Program-made: the position numbers and the translations under genes
Origin: Streptococcus infantis SPAR10
GTDB taxonomy: Bacteria; Bacillota; Bacilli; Lactobacillales; Streptococcaceae
DNA: 64,000 nt
Direction: 5' to 3'
Assembly (NCBI RefSeq): GCF_000279535.1
Contig: NZ_ALCH01000004.1
Span: 646,906-710,905, forward strand
Shown: positions 55,801 to 64,000 of the stretch, one piece after another
How the letters are laid out: every line of letters begins with the position of its first letter
How positions within the stretch are numbered: position 1 is the first letter of the stretch
The notes under the pieces: generated by a model
What the model was told of the DNA's origin: nothing
Seen by the model: only the letters and a program-made list of their open reading frames with translations
Database searches by the model: none

Positions 55801-55834
55801 CAGAACCTTCAGTTATAATAAACAAGGAGAATTA

Positions 55835-57091
55835 ATGAAATTTGTAGTTTATAAACATTCGCTGGTTTTAGGCGATAACAACATTGTGACAAAGCAATTT
55901 ATTGTTTTGAAGCACGATGATGGCAATCTACAATTTACTGATTTTCATCGTTATGTTAAATCTACTTCAAGAATCAAGTCGATCTCAGATGATGGGAATA
56001 AACGCTTTTCTTACGTTGTTAAGTTTCTTAATTTCATATTTGGTACTCTTGGACTTAAAAGTGTAGATCAACTTACACTTGAAATGGTTAGAGAGTTTTT
56101 TACGCTTTATGGATTATCTCAGTTACCAGGGGATAGCGGAAAAAGGAAAAAAAGCACTGTTGAACAATGCGTAAATGCAGTTCTTGACTTCTTAACTTTC
56201 TATTTAAGTGAGCGTGAGGGAAAGGCTAAGTTAAAAGCAGAAGAATTGTATTCTACGACAACTTTTACGAATAGTCGAGGGCGGGTTATAAAACGTAAAG
56301 AACCAAATTTTGAAATCTACGTAGATGATAGTAACACTGAGAAAGCTATTTTTCGTGATATGCCAAATAGTGCTTTTGAGATGTTGTTTTCTCACATTGC
56401 TCATTATCATAAAGATCTACTCATGGTTGTTGCCTTGGGAGCCTTTGTTGGCTTAAGACCATCAGAAGCATGCAACGTAAGGCGTGAAGATAGTCCTTTA
56501 GGACCAGGTGTTTTATTCCACCAAAGTGATGGCCAAGTATTTAAGATAGAAATTGACTTACGAAAAGAAATACCTCTTAGGAGCGATTTAAAGCCGACTG
56601 GACGGATTAAAAAGGAAAGACTTCAAGCAGTACCTTATATCTTCTTGGAGGTCTTTTTAGACACCTACAATGACTATATGACTTATCTGGAAGGTAAGAA
56701 ATATGAGAGGGACTATGGGCCACTCAATCTTAATAAACAAGGCAAGGCGTTAACCTATGACGTGTACTACCAACGATTCCGTAAAATCATTCGTGAAGAG
56801 ATGATTTCTCTTTATCTCAATGCTGACGATGAAGAGGTTGTTTTCTTTGGCAGGCTTTTACAAGAGCACAATATCTCTCCGCATATCTTTAGACATTGGT
56901 ACACGACACAGTTAGTCTTATCAGGAGTTTCTGAAATCAGTGAGCTCATGTCAGCAAGAGGTGACAAATCGCCTGAGAGTGCATGGGTTTACCTGCAAAA
57001 CAAGGGAGAGATTGCAAAACAATATGGACAAGTCAATGACGGGGTTTTTGACTATATGAACTGGCGAGCAAGTGAAATGTATGGTAAATAG
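55835..57091 (+). CDS. Tyrosine recombinase, first of the recombinase trio (418 aa)
   Basis: The protein has an N-terminal SAM-like core-binding region (about residues 55-125) and a full catalytic set: R208 (GLRPSEA), H350 and R353 (PHIFRHWYT), Y386 (WVYLQNKGE), with the usual R-to-Y spacing of 33. LGH is replaced by ARGDKS, so the second His/Trp position is uncertain. It is the TnpA-like member of the module and probably the main strand-exchange enzyme. AAGGAG precedes the ATG. The next gene starts 13 bp on. Confidence 0.92.
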   Translation: MKFVVYKHSLVLGDNNIVTKQFIVLKHDDGNLQFTDFHRYVKSTSRIKSISDDGNKRFSYVVKFLNFIFGTLGLKSVDQLTLEMVREFFTLYGLSQLPGDSGKRKKSTVEQCVNAVLDFLTFYLSEREGKAKLKAEELYSTTTFTNSRGRVIKRKEPNFEIYVDDSNTEKAIFRDMPNSAFEMLFSHIAHYHKDLLMVVALGAFVGLRPSEACNVRREDSPLGPGVLFHQSDGQVFKIEIDLRKEIPLRSDLKPTGRIKKERLQAVPYIFLEVFLDTYNDYMTYLEGKKYERDYGPLNLNKQGKALTYDVYYQRFRKIIREEMISLYLNADDEEVVFFGRLLQEHNISPHIFRHWYTTQLVLSGVSEISELMSARGDKSPESAWVYLQNKGEIAKQYGQVNDGVFDYMNWRASEMYGK

Positions 57092-57104
57092 ATAAGGAGT
57101 AGCA

Positions 57105-58958
57105 ATGGCTTATTTGGTGAAGGATATTCTGGAGAAGAGTTTAGCAGAACTAAATGCTGATACATCTGAGAACAGAGAAGTCATCAGTCAGTTTTTACTT
57201 GATAACGCTTGGTTTGGTATTAAGGTAGATATGACAAACCTTAGCATATCAGAATCAGATGCCCATTTATTGACTGACAAAATAAAGGCTTTCCTATCTG
57301 GTCCAGTGGGTTTAACGGGCCTACAGCCTATTTTTAAACAGAAGTTCCCAATGACATTTGAGCTGTTTCAAGATTTCTCAAAAGAGCAAAAGTTGTCCAG
57401 AAGTAGTAGATTCTACCTTCAAGATTTTCTTGCTTATGATTTAACCAAGGATTTGTTTCTTTACAGTGATAGTGAAATAGAACGGCTGGTTCAAGAGGCA
57501 ACAGAAGTGCTCAGTAAATCCTATGGTGAAGAGTTAAACGACTTTATCAGATGGATGATGGCTAAAGGCATTACTCATTATCGTAAGAGCTTTGAAATGA
57601 CGGCCAGATACACCTTAGAGGATAAAAATGGGGCATATGAGTTAGATGACTATCTAGAACTCATGTATTACCTCTTCAACGATGCCTATATTGAAAAGCA
57701 GGATATGCTCTATCATGCAGCTTCTTCAAAGAACTATGCCGATACTTGGCTATACTTAGCCCTTCATTTCATTTGTGCCTTGCGAACAACAGACCTTGAA
57801 CGTCTTGGCCATCCAGAACTGCCTAGAGAGCCCAAAGGGGTGCTAGAAGCCGTTCAGAATGGGACATGGAGTAGTAGTGAGGCAAGACGAACCCTTTTTA
57901 GTATCACCACACGTTTAACCTATCTCAATGTTAGACCTAATAAAACAAAACGATCTTCCAATGTTAGTAAGCTAAAATTCCATGTTCCTGAGAGTTGTCA
58001 GGTCCTCATCGGAACCTTATTGGCTATCTGTGAATCTCATTATCAATTAGGAAATAACACAGATAGCGAAGAGTCTCTTATCCGTAAAATCAATGATTAC
58101 GAACGGATTTGTAAGTACATGGGTGATGAGATTGGTTCTCTCTTCCTTGAGCGGGACTTCAGTAGTCGATCAGCCAATAAGTCTTACTTACAAGCTGTTG
58201 CCATGTTGGCAGATGATGTTCTAGAGGAAAAATCGGAATTGAATATAAAAGGCTATTTCTTAGCAGCTTTAGCTAGAAGTCATAAAGGCACTTACAATGA
58301 ATTTGCCCAAACTACAACTGCTTATTTGAAGGATGCTCAACTTGGTCAATTACAGCCTGAGATGGTTGCAAAAGAACTCTTCGAACGTGGTGTTTTATCT
58401 ATGATTCCATCCATGCTGTTAACGATAGTAACCAGAGGTAAGTATAAGGAGTTAAGCCCTAGCCAGCAAACTCAAATGATTCAACAACTAGATCTAACAC
58501 CTAGTGAGATTGAAAAAACGCTGGAGTTGAGTATTAGAGCAGATTCAAAGGCTCAAAAAGCCCTCCAAACAGTCGTGAGAGAGGATATGAACCCTGACCA
58601 ACTACTTACAGTTTGCCATCGTATTGGTAATGGTGAAGCTTTTTCTAAACAGGGAGAAAGCATGTGTCTCTTGTCCGCCCTGGGCAAGTTTTGTCCCTAT
58701 AATGACAGAATGCACTGTGTAGGCTGTCAGTATGAGCTCCAGACAAAATCCACCCTGTTACTACTTGTTGGTGAGTTTAACCGATTGAATAAAAAATATG
58801 TCAAAGTGCAAAGCAATCTAGAAAAAGGTAAAATTCGAGCGATTATAGAAAAACAGCTCAAACCTTGTTTGACTGAAATGCTACAAGCACTAGCTGAACA
58901 ATATGGAGAGAATGTGCTAAACGACTATGAAGAGATTATAAAGGAGTTAATTAAATGA
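57105..58958 (+). CDS. Degenerate tyrosine-recombinase-like protein, second of the trio (617 aa)
   Basis: By size and position this resembles TnpB of Tn554-type or the middle gene of RIT-type modules. A first Arg in CALRTTDLERLG (R227) is recognisable; R355, H393 (ARSHKG) and Y407 (TTTAYLKD) are candidates for the rest, with unusual spacing, so activity is doubtful. A C-terminal Cys cluster (GKFCPYNDRMHCVGCQYEL) should bind zinc, as in the third recombinase. The ATG follows AAGGAG. Its stop overlaps the next start. The end of its homologue opens this window. Confidence 0.78.
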   Translation: MAYLVKDILEKSLAELNADTSENREVISQFLLDNAWFGIKVDMTNLSISESDAHLLTDKIKAFLSGPVGLTGLQPIFKQKFPMTFELFQDFSKEQKLSRSSRFYLQDFLAYDLTKDLFLYSDSEIERLVQEATEVLSKSYGEELNDFIRWMMAKGITHYRKSFEMTARYTLEDKNGAYELDDYLELMYYLFNDAYIEKQDMLYHAASSKNYADTWLYLALHFICALRTTDLERLGHPELPREPKGVLEAVQNGTWSSSEARRTLFSITTRLTYLNVRPNKTKRSSNVSKLKFHVPESCQVLIGTLLAICESHYQLGNNTDSEESLIRKINDYERICKYMGDEIGSLFLERDFSSRSANKSYLQAVAMLADDVLEEKSELNIKGYFLAALARSHKGTYNEFAQTTTAYLKDAQLGQLQPEMVAKELFERGVLSMIPSMLLTIVTRGKYKELSPSQQTQMIQQLDLTPSEIEKTLELSIRADSKAQKALQTVVREDMNPDQLLTVCHRIGNGEAFSKQGESMCLLSALGKFCPYNDRMHCVGCQYELQTKSTLLLLVGEFNRLNKKYVKVQSNLEKGKIRAIIEKQLKPCLTEMLQALAEQYGENVLNDYEEIIKELIK

Positions 58959-60619
58959 TGAGTGATCCAGCTAAGTTATTTCGAACCGTGACAAACTTTA
59001 CCATTTTCGACAACAATCTGATTGGTCATGCCAGAGAGGTTTTTGATGATTACATAGAGAAGGGGATTATCCTCAATTATGACTTTGATCATCACAAATG
59101 GGAGACTACCAATGAATATGCTAATGTCACCTTTTTATTCAACGTCAATACCTTTCAATACAAACGGTTCTATCAGCCTTTCTTTGGTATAGATTATGAA
59201 GGATTTATCGCCTATCTTAAAAGCTTTATTGTGCTGTCCATGGATCAACATGTACTGGGCTCTTTACAAGCTTTTTTACGAGATATAAAGCGTATGATCA
59301 AGGAGACGAAGCGGGATATTCTTTCAGACATTGAAGTCATTAAAATCAGCTCTCCTAGTCTTTGTATTGATTTTCTGGCCAGTCTTCCCTATCCAGATGA
59401 TAGTGAAGTGAGCCAGCTTCTTGAGCAGCTGGATAATACGATGACTATTGTCTACCAAAACAAGCCCAAACAACAACGACAATTGGCTCAGTTCCAGTCC
59501 TATTTTGCATTCAATGATATATTAGCGGATTATTGGGGTCAAGCCTTATCTCAAGAACAAAGGCTCTTTTACTTCCCACTCTATCTTTGGTGGCAAATTA
59601 CAGCTGTGATTCCACTAAGACCCAGAGAATTTTTGCTAACTCAAAGGGATTGCTTGTCTGAAAAAGATGGTAAGTATTTTCTCACACTTAGACGTAATAA
59701 CTTAAAGGGAAAAGAGAAATCGGTATCTCACAAGATTTCCGAGGATTATTATAAGACCACTTATGAGATTCCTAAAAGTTTGGCTATGGACATACAAGAT
59801 TATTTAAACTTAACAAATAGTCAATCAGCAACAAAGCTCAACACCCTCTTTGTCACTGATTCTCACTACAAACGGTGGGAACGTAGGACTGGGGTAAACA
59901 ATCGTTTCTTGACCTATACCAACCTTAATACCATTCTCAAGTATTTCTACAATGAAATAATTACTGAACAATATGGTTATCAAGTTTACTATCTAAACCC
60001 CCCTACAAAGCTAGAGGACAAGGAAATTAACTTTATTCATATTGGTGACACTAGGCACATTGCTATGATTAACTTGATTGCAGAAGGAGCTAGCCCAGTG
60101 ACAGCAATGTTATTGGCAGGACATGACAATGTGGCGACTTCATCCCATTATTTCTCAAATCTTAGTCAATTCATTGAATGTAGTAGTTATCAAGTTTATC
60201 GAAAACTTACCAGTTCTCAGACCAACTATGCTGTAAGTAAAGCTCAACGTCAATACACCATTGGAAAGGATTATGTCACCTTAGACAACAAAGGTCGATG
60301 TTATTCTCCATGTTACGCTAAAGGTGATTTTTCAGATTGCCTCAAAGTGATCAGCTCACATGCAGAGCTTGGAGCTTGTACCAGTTGCCCGTTTTACCGT
60401 AAGGCTGGAAAAGACTATTTCACCATGGACAAAAGTTATAAAAGGGCCATTGACGAGGAGGCACTGAGTGTTGATGAAGCAATAAAACGAGTTCGAGAAG
60501 GTAAAGGTCATGTGGAGGATATTGGAGAGGCTTTACTAAAGCTAAAATCAGTTAGTCACTCGTATCAAGAGTATTTAAAAGCAAAACAGCTATCGTTAGA
60601 GGAAGAATCAAATGGCTAG
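58955..60619 (+). CDS. Tyrosine recombinase, third of the trio (554 aa, copy 2)
   Basis: It has the same architecture as the protein at 44: R222 in PLRPREF, R367 in HIGDTRHIA, H390 in LLAGH, Y399 in SHYF, then the Cys cluster (CYSPCYAKGDFSDC ... ACTSCPF) and a helical tail. Long identical blocks such as LRRNNLKGK and AEGASPVTAMLLAGHD show that it and copy 1 are close homologues. Two ATG codons overlap the upstream stop, and AAGGAG is present. It overlaps the coiled-coil gene by 8 bp, the same arrangement as in copy 1. Confidence 0.9.
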   Translation: MMSDPAKLFRTVTNFTIFDNNLIGHAREVFDDYIEKGIILNYDFDHHKWETTNEYANVTFLFNVNTFQYKRFYQPFFGIDYEGFIAYLKSFIVLSMDQHVLGSLQAFLRDIKRMIKETKRDILSDIEVIKISSPSLCIDFLASLPYPDDSEVSQLLEQLDNTMTIVYQNKPKQQRQLAQFQSYFAFNDILADYWGQALSQEQRLFYFPLYLWWQITAVIPLRPREFLLTQRDCLSEKDGKYFLTLRRNNLKGKEKSVSHKISEDYYKTTYEIPKSLAMDIQDYLNLTNSQSATKLNTLFVTDSHYKRWERRTGVNNRFLTYTNLNTILKYFYNEIITEQYGYQVYYLNPPTKLEDKEINFIHIGDTRHIAMINLIAEGASPVTAMLLAGHDNVATSSHYFSNLSQFIECSSYQVYRKLTSSQTNYAVSKAQRQYTIGKDYVTLDNKGRCYSPCYAKGDFSDCLKVISSHAELGACTSCPFYRKAGKDYFTMDKSYKRAIDEEALSVDEAIKRVREGKGHVEDIGEALLKLKSVSHSYQEYLKAKQLSLEEESNG

Positions 60620-61334
60620 AAGAAAACATATAGAAGACGTTGAAATCATAGAGCACTTTGAAAAATATTTGCAAGAAGAATGTTCGAATAATGTATCTCT
60701 TTTTAAAATACCTAGATTCGGCGACTATCTTAGAAAGAATGGCTTTCCAAGTGTTGCAGACACAACCTTAAGACGAAATACTAGCTTTAGAGAGGTGCTT
60801 GCCGAAAGAAAAGCTAAATACGACGAGGAGGAAGAGTATCGAACTGTCATCACTTATAAGACTATTGATGTTGATAGTTTCATGGCGACAAATCGGACAC
60901 CTAATGCTATCCGCACTGGTTTATCTGAATTGAATCTATACTACAAGAAGGTTGCAGAAGCTGCTCTTGAGTTTAAAAATGAAAATGTGAAACTCCAAGA
61001 TGAGAATGAAGAACTGAAGGAGCAAATTCAACAATTGCTCCAGAAGGAAACAAGTCGAAAAGCTTTAGAAACGGAAAATATAAAGCTACGTGCTCTAATT
61101 AAATCAAGTGTATATCCTGAGATTGCAAATGAATTATTGAAAGAAGAGGGAATACTTCAATCTGAGCAACAAGTGATTACAGATGAGTTTATGGTGAATA
61201 ATATTCTCACTGCTGATTCAGAAATTAACTTTCATTCTGATACTACTAACAGTAAAGATGATAAAGGCGACATAAGAAAACCTAAAAAGGTAGTAGCAAT
61301 CAAAGATTTACTGGATAGTAAAACCAATTACTAA
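60612..61334 (+). CDS. Coiled-coil helper protein of the recombinase module (copy 2)
   Basis: The 240-aa protein starts MARRKHIEDVEIIEHFEKYL and shares SNN.SLFKIP.FG.YLR.NGFP and VADTT.RRN with its homologue at 1698. A coiled coil covers about residues 110-165, SSVYPEIANELLKEEGIL is conserved, and the tail ends IKDLLDSKTNY. It is likely a TnpC-like accessory factor, by position. GAGGAAG precedes the ATG, and the next gene is 10 bp on. Confidence 0.82.
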   Translation: MARRKHIEDVEIIEHFEKYLQEECSNNVSLFKIPRFGDYLRKNGFPSVADTTLRRNTSFREVLAERKAKYDEEEEYRTVITYKTIDVDSFMATNRTPNAIRTGLSELNLYYKKVAEAALEFKNENVKLQDENEELKEQIQQLLQKETSRKALETENIKLRALIKSSVYPEIANELLKEEGILQSEQQVITDEFMVNNILTADSEINFHSDTTNSKDDKGDIRKPKKVVAIKDLLDSKTNY

Positions 61335-61344
61335 GGAGGTTTTA

Positions 61345-63414
61345 ATGATAGATGTGATAAAAGATTGCCCTTTACTTTTGATGTATTGGGACTTCAAATT
61401 AAATCATCTTGATATTGAAATGACAAAAATAAATCGACGAGCATGTGCTCATTGGATTTGTCCTGATTGTTCTTACAGTTGGGAAGCAAAGGTTTATGAT
61501 GTGTACAGAAGTAGCTTGAACAGTAAGGCATTTTGCCCTTGTTGTCAGCTAGGGAAATTATTGGTCAAAGAAAAGAATAGCATTCCTGCCGTCTTTCCTG
61601 ATTTCGAAAACTATATCAATTTTCACCATGAAAACAAGGATACCATCCTAGAAGAGCTTTGGAATGAAAAGTTTAATTCAAAGCGTGTTTTCCACTTAAA
61701 ATGCCCTACATGTCAGGTCAGTTGGCGCGACACAGTAATGAATCTTCGATTATTTCAATCAGAGGACAAAGAGCTCTTTCATTTAGATTGTAATGAATGG
61801 GGTTATCACTATTATTATCATGAGGTATATCCAAACCTTGCTAAGATTTATAGTGATGATAGCAACCAAATTTCGTTTGCCCAGTTACAACTTCATCACA
61901 ACGTCACCCTACCTGTTCAATGGAAATGTGACCACTGCAATAGTCAATTCGAGTTATCCATTGATCAACTATTTAATCGTATCAAGCGAAATGGCTATTA
62001 TTGTACGAACTGTCAGGCCTCATTTGATATGCCACTGGATGACAATGTCGATTATGAGCCATTGTCCTTTTTAACACCATCTTACTTAGACGAATGGTCA
62101 ACTAATAACAATATAGCCGTAGAACAAGTAGATAACTTGTCAAATATAGAAGCCCTATGGACCTGCTCAGTATGCCATGGAGAGTATGCGTGTTTAGTTC
62201 GAGAAAAGAATCAGGAGAGTTGCCCATTTTGTTCAAATAGACAGTTGTTAAGTGGCTTTAACACACTTGATAAAACTCATGCCTATCTTGATATATTCTG
62301 GTCTTCTGACAATGATGGTAGCTTGACTGATTACTGGCAATATTCTACCGAGCCACTAACTTGGCTATGCCCTTGTTGCCAAATTGTTTTTCAGTGCAGT
62401 CCCCAAGAGATGGTTCTTCGCACTAATTTCGAAAATCAAGTCTTTCAAACATGTCCCAACTTATGCGATTGGAATACTGAAGTGTTCCAAAATCAAATCT
62501 TTTATAGCGAACCTGAGTTGGTTAAAGAGTGGAGCGATAAAAACGATGTTCCAATCTATCTAGCTCAAACGACAATCGAGACCAAGAAATATTGGTGGCA
62601 TTGCTCAACCTGCCAAGGAGATTATCAGTGCTCTATTCCTATTCGAAGAGCCTCAGCTAACCCATGTCCTTATTGCAACAAGGAGACCCCCCTCAAGGGC
62701 TATAACACACTTTTAGATGCTTACCCTGAATTAGTAAGTATTTGGAGTCCTAAAAATCAGGAGCAAACAGATTCTATAGTTCCCAATGAAGTTGAAAAAC
62801 GGACTTTTATGTGGCATTGCAATAGCTGTAATTTAGACTTTAAAGAAAGAATGAATACCGTGCTAAAACGTTATTTAACCTCGGAAACCAAAAGTCTAAA
62901 AGATATTTGTCCCTATTGCACACATCTGCTCCCAAACCCCAAAACAGAATCAATAGACGTAGTAAAACCACTCCTTATTGAAGAATGGCAGTCGGATATC
63001 TATGGGAGCATTTCAGCAGTCTTTCCATCCTCTACAGCAAAAGTTAATTGGAAGTGTAGAAGGTGTCAGGGGGAATTTGAAGCTAGAATCTGTGAACGTG
63101 AAGAAAACGATAATTGCTGTCCTTACTGTTTTGGACGAAAAGTACTACCAGGATATAATTCATTTGATGTTACGCAGCCAATCTTAGTTCAGGAATGGGA
63201 TTACTTAAATAATATTCTATTAGCAAACCCTAGTGAAGTCAGTGAAAAGAGTCGGATCAATGTGTGGTGGACCTGCAAGAATAATGGTGAACATAGGTAC
63301 AAGATGTCCTTATATAATAGAGTTTTATTTGAGAAACGTCACAAAGAACCATGTTTAATTTGTAAAGGACGGAGAAGAAAAAGGCAACATTTTGTGCCTT
63401 TCAAGAATATTTAG
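61345..63414 (+). CDS. Large zinc-ribbon repeat protein (PF14311-like), copy 2
   Basis: The 689-aa protein has about nine zinc-ribbon units (WKC..C / CPYC with (K)GYN.L....P.L...W links). It matches the 758-aa copy 1 unit by unit, except that copy 1 carries one further unit near its C-terminus: the difference is exactly 69 residues. The last unit (WWTCKNNGEHRYK ... CLICKGRRRKRQHF) has a basic end. AAGGAGG precedes the ATG. No enzyme domain is seen; a structural or targeting role in the recombination complex is inferred. Confidence 0.84.
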   Translation: MIDVIKDCPLLLMYWDFKLNHLDIEMTKINRRACAHWICPDCSYSWEAKVYDVYRSSLNSKAFCPCCQLGKLLVKEKNSIPAVFPDFENYINFHHENKDTILEELWNEKFNSKRVFHLKCPTCQVSWRDTVMNLRLFQSEDKELFHLDCNEWGYHYYYHEVYPNLAKIYSDDSNQISFAQLQLHHNVTLPVQWKCDHCNSQFELSIDQLFNRIKRNGYYCTNCQASFDMPLDDNVDYEPLSFLTPSYLDEWSTNNNIAVEQVDNLSNIEALWTCSVCHGEYACLVREKNQESCPFCSNRQLLSGFNTLDKTHAYLDIFWSSDNDGSLTDYWQYSTEPLTWLCPCCQIVFQCSPQEMVLRTNFENQVFQTCPNLCDWNTEVFQNQIFYSEPELVKEWSDKNDVPIYLAQTTIETKKYWWHCSTCQGDYQCSIPIRRASANPCPYCNKETPLKGYNTLLDAYPELVSIWSPKNQEQTDSIVPNEVEKRTFMWHCNSCNLDFKERMNTVLKRYLTSETKSLKDICPYCTHLLPNPKTESIDVVKPLLIEEWQSDIYGSISAVFPSSTAKVNWKCRRCQGEFEARICEREENDNCCPYCFGRKVLPGYNSFDVTQPILVQEWDYLNNILLANPSEVSEKSRINVWWTCKNNGEHRYKMSLYNRVLFEKRHKEPCLICKGRRRKRQHFVPFKNI

Positions 63415-63418
63415 GAAG

Positions 63419-63450
63419 ACCAGGTTGCTAAAAAGTAGCTTGGTTTTTTA
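63419..63450 (+). terminator. Terminator of recombinase module copy 2
   Basis: An imperfect stem, ACC(63419)...GCTA/TAGC...GGT(63444), is followed by T6. It is weaker than the terminator of copy 1 and unrelated in sequence. Confidence 0.6.
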
Positions 63451-63504
63451 GTTTTAGACAATTTCAACAAACCCAGCAGCTACATAAAAATACTTTGAAT
63501 TCTC

Positions 63505-63806
63505 AAAAACTAAAAATTTATGTACAATTGACCAAACAAGACTTAAACCATTGATACAAATGAATTAGAAGCATAAAGTACATTCTTTAAATAGTGTACT
63601 TTATTTTTATTTTGTACATTATTCTGGAGTGTTATTTTGTATGTTTTCTAGTACATAATATCATCTAATCGAAGAAATTGATTTGTACATTTTCGACTCT
63701 AATAGGTGTAGAAGAAGTGGTGGTTCAATTGTACATTTTTTGAAGCTTATTTAAGTTTCAATTGAACACAAGATATAGATTTTTATTTTGTTGATGGTAT
63801 AATAAA
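63505..63806 (+). repeat. LE repeat, copy 3 (start of the next unit)
   Basis: It follows LE copy 2 closely over its whole length: AAAACTAAAAATTTATGTAC start, CCATTGATACAA, repeated GTACA motifs, GAAGAAGTGGTGGTTCAATT, AAGATATAGATTTTTATTTT and the promoter end. No RE-type 20-mer lies between the zinc-ribbon gene and this LE. The unit from LE copy 2 to this point is 15.4 kb. Confidence 0.75.
63795..63803 (+). promoter_or_regulatory. LE-borne extended -10 promoter, facing the DUF4365-like gene
   Basis: TGGTATAAT with TATAAT at 63798-63803, same position within the LE as the promoter at 48409. It lies 36 bp before the TTG start. Confidence 0.6.
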
Positions 63807-63839
63807 TAATACATAGTGTTATGTTATGAGGTGATAATT

Positions 63840-64000
63840 TGGCAAATAATAGACAAATTGAAACGTTAGGCGTTTCATATCTGGCAACATTTATTAACAG
63901 AAATAAGTTGCTTCAGACTTATTTCGATAACAATGATAAAACTCCAGCGTGGGATGGGGAAATTCATGTCTTAAAAATGCTAGTGAGAAAAAGAGCGAAA
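63840..64000 (+). CDS. DUF4365-like protein, N-terminal part (runs off the window)
   Basis: TTG at 63840, with GAGGTGA 5 nt upstream, opens MANNRQIETLGVSYLATFI and continues NRNKLLQTYFDNNDKT, then PAWDGEIHVLKMLVRKRAK to the window edge. The E..GVSYL...I spacing and WDGEI resemble the start of DUF4365, a PD-(D/E)XK-like nuclease family frequent in defence genes; 53 residues are not enough to be sure. It is the first cargo gene of the next unit. Confidence 0.6.

Noticed and set aside
55781..55820. TTGACA and TATAAT directly before the first recombinase as a promoter
   Set aside because: The spacer is 27 bp, far outside the usable range; the extended -10 at 55495 is better placed.
1..64000. tRNA or rRNA genes
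   Set aside because: No cloverleaf with GGTTCGA-type T-loop and CCA end, and no rRNA-like conserved blocks, were seen on either strand.

Overview
The window is chromosomal DNA of a Streptococcus, most likely the mitis/oralis/pneumoniae group. The evidence is a complete carboxyspermidine-type polyamine operon (speA-like, speE, carboxynorspermidine synthase, nspC, aguA, aguB), a BceAB-type ABC transporter, tex-sprT, the rex/NifS-like/prs/relQ/ppnK/rluD/pta block, rbgA-rnhB, a BOX-type repeat and extended -10 (TGnTATAAT) promoters. No species call can be made by eye.

Layout. (1) 1-4890: the right part of a mobile element: the end of one recombinase, a second tyrosine recombinase, a coiled-coil protein and a zinc-ribbon repeat protein, ended by a short repeated right end (RE). 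(2) 4.9-45.4 kb: ordinary chromosome: lipid kinase, DUF4300 lipoprotein, membrane proteins, a structured RNA, the polyamine operon, a UPF0718 permease/TIGR03943 pair, tex, sprT, pspC-like, two ABC transporter loci, VIT protein, O-acetylhomoserine sulfhydrylase, radC, puuD-like, rex, cysteine desulfurase, prs, CYTH, relQ, ppnK, rluD, pta, rbgA, rnhB, a ClC protein and a CPBP protein. (3) 45.5-64 kb: an accessory island made of repeated units. A ~300-bp non-coding left end (LE), packed with TGTACA motifs, occurs three times (45609, 48118, 63505). The second LE opens a 15.4-kb unit: LE, DUF5677 (HEPN-like) gene, Abi gene with a small RNA, M.EcoRI-like methylase plus DUF262/HNH nuclease, a second Abi gene with another small RNA, then five recombination genes. 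The third LE starts the next unit, whose first gene (DUF4365-like) runs off the window.

How it fits together. The five-gene module (418-aa, 617-aa and 554-aa tyrosine recombinases, 240-aa coiled-coil protein, 689-aa zinc-ribbon protein) resembles Tn554/RIT-type recombinase sets but carries an extra large zinc-ribbon protein. It is present twice (complete at 55.8-63.4 kb, 3' part at 1-4.7 kb), so it is the likely engine that brings phage-defence cargo to repeated LE/RE sites. Two of the three LEs end in an extended -10 promoter that points into the cargo gene. This module, its repeated ends and its defence cargo are the best candidate for an undescribed system here.

Caution: four genes (speA-like, DUF1430 protein, CPBP protein, small membrane protein at 46.4 kb) are each broken by what looks like one missing base in a homopolymer. 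This may be sequencing error, slippage-type control or real decay.
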